Shown here in pieces: positions 4,799 to 7,287 of a stretch of 7,287 nucleotides of DNA. Origin of the DNA: an uncultured Acidobacteriota bacterium. GTDB lineage: Bacteria > Acidobacteriota > Vicinamibacteria > Vicinamibacterales > UBA8438. The notes below the pieces were generated by a model that had not been told where the DNA came from, did no database searches, and saw only the letters and a program-made list of their open reading frames with translations. The position numbers and the translations under genes are program-made. Where the stretch lies: assembly GCA_937888665.1 (NCBI GenBank), contig CALBET010000718.1, positions 1 through 7,287 on the forward strand, read 5' to 3'. How positions within the stretch are numbered: the stretch's first letter is position 1; each line of letters starts with the position of its first letter.

Positions 4799-7207
4799 CT
4801 ACTGCTCTCGCAGCGCCACCATCGGGTCCACCAGCGTTGCGCGCCTCGCTGGCAGCAGGCTGGCCGCGAGCCCGGCGCCGACCAGTACCACCGCGGCGAC
4901 GGTGAACGAGACCGGGTCGAATGGGCTGATGCCAAACAGCATGCCTGCCATCGACCGGGCCAGCAGGGTGGCGGCGACGAGCCCGGCCGCTACGCCCACT
5001 CCGATCAGGAGCATGCTGTTCCCAACCACCAGGCCGATGGTCCGCCCTGCTTCGGCTCCCAGCGCGGTCCGCAACCCGATCTCGCGGGTGCGCTGGGTCA
5101 CCGTGTACGACAAGACCCCGTAGATGCCGAGCGCCGCGAGCAGCAGCGCACAGACCGCAAATCCCGTCAGCAGCGTGGTACTCAGGCGAGGCAGAAACAC
5201 CGCGCGCGCCAGCAGCTGGTCGAGGGTGCTCAGGTCGTAGATGGCCTGCTGGGCGTCCACCGCCCAGATTTCACGCTGCAGCGTGGCGGCGAAGGTTGCC
5301 GGGTCTCGTTCGGTCCTCGCCACCAGCGCCATGCTGTTGACCGAGTTCTGGCTCAACGGCTCGTACACCTGCTTTTTTGGCTCGCTGTCGAGGCCTTGGT
5401 ACCGGACGTCCGCCACCACCCCGACCACTTCGGCACGCCCGTGCGGGTTCTCGATCACCTGGCCAATCGGGTCGCTATCGGGAAAGTAGCGGCGCGCCAT
5501 GGTCTCGTTGATCACCATGGTCCGCGGCGAGTCCGCCGTGTCACGCTCGCCCAGGAAGCGTCCCCGCCGCAAGGGAACGCGCAGCGTCTCGAAGAACCCC
5601 GGGCTCGCCATGCGCACGTCGGCCCGCGGGTCTTCGTTCTCCGGTGGCGGCTGGCCCTCGACGTTGAACGGCAGGACAAACGTGACCCCGACCGACTGCA
5701 TCGGCAAGTTCGAGACAGCCGACGCGGCTTCGACCCCAGGCGCGCTCCGGAGCCGCGCCACGACCTCATCGAAGAACTGCACCCGCTGATGGCCCTCCGG
5801 GTATCTGCTGGCTGGCAACATCAACTGCGCAGTCACGACGTTGTTCGGATCGAACCCCGGGTTCACCTCCAGGAGTCGGCTGAAACTGCGCGTCATCAGG
5901 CCGGCCCCGACCAGCAACACGAGCGCCAGCGCCACCTCCACGACCACCAGTACGCTCAGCATCCGGCGCGCGGCGAACCCACCCGTGGCGCCGGTGCTCT
6001 CGGTCAGTTGCTCACGCAGCCGGGATCGCGAGGCGTGCAGCGCCGGCAGCAGCCCGAAGAGCACCGCGACGGCGACCGACAGCCCCATCGTGAACAGCAA
6101 GACCCCGCCGTCCAGCCCGACCTGTTCCATCCGTGGGAGCTGTCCCTCGGGCAGCGCCGTCAGGAGCCGCAGCCCACCCACCGCTACCAGCGCGCCAAGC
6201 ACGCCGCCGGTGGCCGCCAGAATCAGGCTCTCGGCCAGCACCGGCCGGGCCAGTTCCCAGCGGCTGGCGCCGAGCGCCCCCCGCACCGCCATCTCGCGAC
6301 GGCGGCTCGAGAGCCGCGCCAGCAGCAGGTTCGCCATGTTGGCGCAGACAATCAGGAGCAGAAACCCGACCGCACCCATCAGCACCAGCAACGCCGGCCG
6401 GGACGCGCTCACCAGTTGCTCGTGCGCGGCCACCACGCGCACGCCCCACCCGTCGTTCGTGCTTGCGTATTCAGTGGCGATCCGGTCCGACAGGACCGTC
6501 ATTTCCTGCTGGGTCTGCTCGGCGCCGGTTCCCGGTATCATGCGGCCAACCACCATCAGCGACCGCGAGCGGCGCGACCGACCATGCGCGTCGTTGGGAT
6601 CGAACGCCAGCGGCGTCCACAGTTCCACCTCCGTCGCGGTCGGAAACTCGAAGCCCGGCGGCATGATGCCCACGATGCCATAGGCCTCACCCCCCAGCAC
6701 GAGCGTGGTGCCGACGACCCCGTCGCGCCCGCCCAGCGAGTCCTCCCAGAACCGGTGGCTCAGCACGACCACGCGGTCGGCGCCCACCGTGGCTTCTTCG
6801 GCCACGAAGGTGCGCCCCACCCGCGCCCCCGCCGCCAGCACGTCGAACAGTTCAGGTGTTGCCCGCAACGCCGGCACGTCGCGCGGTTCGTCGCCGCCGG
6901 CATAGGACAGGTCCGCCAGCCGGTACGCCGCGACGGACCCGAGGCTCTGCGTCTCGCGTTGCCAGTCGAGAAACGTGGGAATAGATACCTGGTCGAGGCC
7001 ACCCTCGGGGTTCGTCTCCCACAGGACGACGATCTGCTCCGGGTCGTCATACGGCAGCGGGTTCAGCAACACCGTCTTGACCACGCTGAAGATCGCCGTG
7101 TTGGCGCCGATGCCCAGCGTCAGGGTGAGGACCGCGATCAGCACGAACGTCGGTTGACGTCGCAGGGCCCGACACGCGTAGCGGAAATCGGCAAGGGCGT
7201 GGCTCAT
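4799..7207 (-). CDS. ADOP-type ABC transporter permease (FtsX/MacB-like, duplicated)
   Basis: This 802-residue inner-membrane protein matches the acidobacterial duplicated orphan permease layout: two MacB/FtsX permease halves fused. Half one has a first membrane helix (about 19-43, with the family-typical LGIGANTAIFSVV), a periplasmic MacB core domain (about 50-265) and three helices (272-298, 325-350, 368-390). Half two repeats the plan: a helix at 415-438, a periplasmic domain to about 675, then helices at 678-702, 724-750 and 766-785. Cytoplasmic coupling motifs RREMAVRGALGAS (303-315) and TREIGLRTALGA (707-718) follow the first large helix of each triplet, as in FtsX domains that contact an ATPase. 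Length is normal and the frame is intact. No ATP-binding subunit gene is visible here, as expected for orphan members. In MacB-like systems this fold couples cytoplasmic ATP hydrolysis to periplasmic movement; the cargo here is unknown. The start at 7207 has a strong ribosome-binding site. Confidence 0.95.
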   Translation of the reverse strand: MSHALADFRYACRALRRQPTFVLIAVLTLTLGIGANTAIFSVVKTVLLNPLPYDDPEQIVVLWETNPEGGLDQVSIPTFLDWQRETQSLGSVAAYRLADLSYAGGDEPRDVPALRATPELFDVLAAGARVGRTFVAEEATVGADRVVVLSHRFWEDSLGGRDGVVGTTLVLGGEAYGIVGIMPPGFEFPTATEVELWTPLAFDPNDAHGRSRRSRSLMVVGRMIPGTGAEQTQQEMTVLSDRIATEYASTNDGWGVRVVAAHEQLVSASRPALLVLMGAVGFLLLIVCANMANLLLARLSSRRREMAVRGALGASRWELARPVLAESLILAATGGVLGALVAVGGLRLLTALPEGQLPRMEQVGLDGGVLLFTMGLSVAVAVLFGLLPALHASRSRLREQLTESTGATGGFAARRMLSVLVVVEVALALVLLVGAGLMTRSFSRLLEVNPGFDPNNVVTAQLMLPASRYPEGHQRVQFFDEVVARLRSAPGVEAASAVSNLPMQSVGVTFVLPFNVEGQPPPENEDPRADVRMASPGFFETLRVPLRRGRFLGERDTADSPRTMVINETMARRYFPDSDPIGQVIENPHGRAEVVGVVADVRYQGLDSEPKKQVYEPLSQNSVNSMALVARTERDPATFAATLQREIWAVDAQQAIYDLSTLDQLLARAVFLPRLSTTLLTGFAVCALLLAALGIYGVLSYTVTQRTREIGLRTALGAEAGRTIGLVVGNSMLLIGVGVAAGLVAATLLARSMAGMLFGISPFDPVSFTVAAVVLVGAGLAASLLPARRATLVDPMVALREQ

Positions 7208-7216
7208 GGTGCGATG

Positions 7217-7223
7217 CTCCTCT
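7217..7223 (-). promoter_or_regulatory. Ribosome-binding site of the permease gene
   Basis: Read on the minus strand this is AGAGGAG, nine bases before the ATG at 7207. It confirms the start, which directly precedes the ADOP-typical N-terminus MSHALADFRYACRALRRQP. Confidence 0.8.
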
Positions 7224-7270
7224 GGAGGGACGTGCGCCGGGGGGCGTCCCCGTGTGTGTTAGGACGACGC

Positions 7271-7286
7271 AGCAGACCTATCTGCT
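7271..7286. repeat. Short inverted repeat upstream of the permease gene
   Basis: AGCAGA and TCTGCT flank CCTA, giving a perfect 6-base palindrome with a 4-base centre, 63 bases upstream of the permease start. ADOP genes often have a PadR-type regulator nearby, and such a site could be an operator, but the window ends one base later and no regulator gene is visible. Weak evidence. Confidence 0.25.
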
Positions 7287-7287
7287 T

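Noticed and set aside
5841..6683. 280-codon Ser/Thr-rich plus-strand frame opposite the permease
   Set aside because: It is an antisense shadow of the permease; the low-complexity Ser/Thr/Arg composition is typical of GC-rich opposite-strand frames.

Overview
The window comes from a GC-rich bacterial chromosome. It is most likely from the phylum Acidobacteriota, possibly the Vicinamibacteria. Two observations point there. One is the 802-residue FtsX/MacB-type permease, which has the layout of the acidobacterial duplicated orphan permease (ADOP) family. The other is a pair of double-hairpin intergenic repeats whose sequence matches, from memory, an interspersed repeat common in acidobacterial genomes. 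The taxonomic call is inference; no rRNA or other marker gene is present.

Layout from left to right. Bases 1-142 hold two identical 55-base repeats separated by 32 bases. A pirin-family protein is encoded on the minus strand (203-1105). A 492-base intergenic region follows (1106-1597). It is locally AT-rich near 1441-1500 and carries two perfect short inverted repeats, but I see no convincing gene in it. On the plus strand there are then three genes: a small membrane-anchored or exported protein of unknown function (1598-2017), a RimJ/RimL-like GNAT acetyltransferase with a GTG start (2151-2768), and a membrane-bound HD-GYP protein (2765-4750). The HD-GYP start codon overlaps the GNAT stop codon (ATGA), so these two are almost certainly co-transcribed and translationally coupled. 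After a 48-base convergent gap, the ADOP-type permease is read on the minus strand (4799-7207), with its ribosome-binding site and upstream region at the right edge.

Functionally these are separate units: a cupin protein, an acetyltransferase/c-di-GMP-type signalling pair, and a lone membrane permease. I found no CRISPR array, phage or transposase gene, tRNA or rRNA, toxin-antitoxin pair or defence locus. The least ordinary points are the paired double-hairpin repeats, the GNAT/HD-GYP coupling, the C-terminal GAF-like region of the HD-GYP protein with its preceding Cys/His cluster, and the uncharacterised small membrane protein just upstream. I do not see strong evidence for a previously undescribed multi-gene system here.
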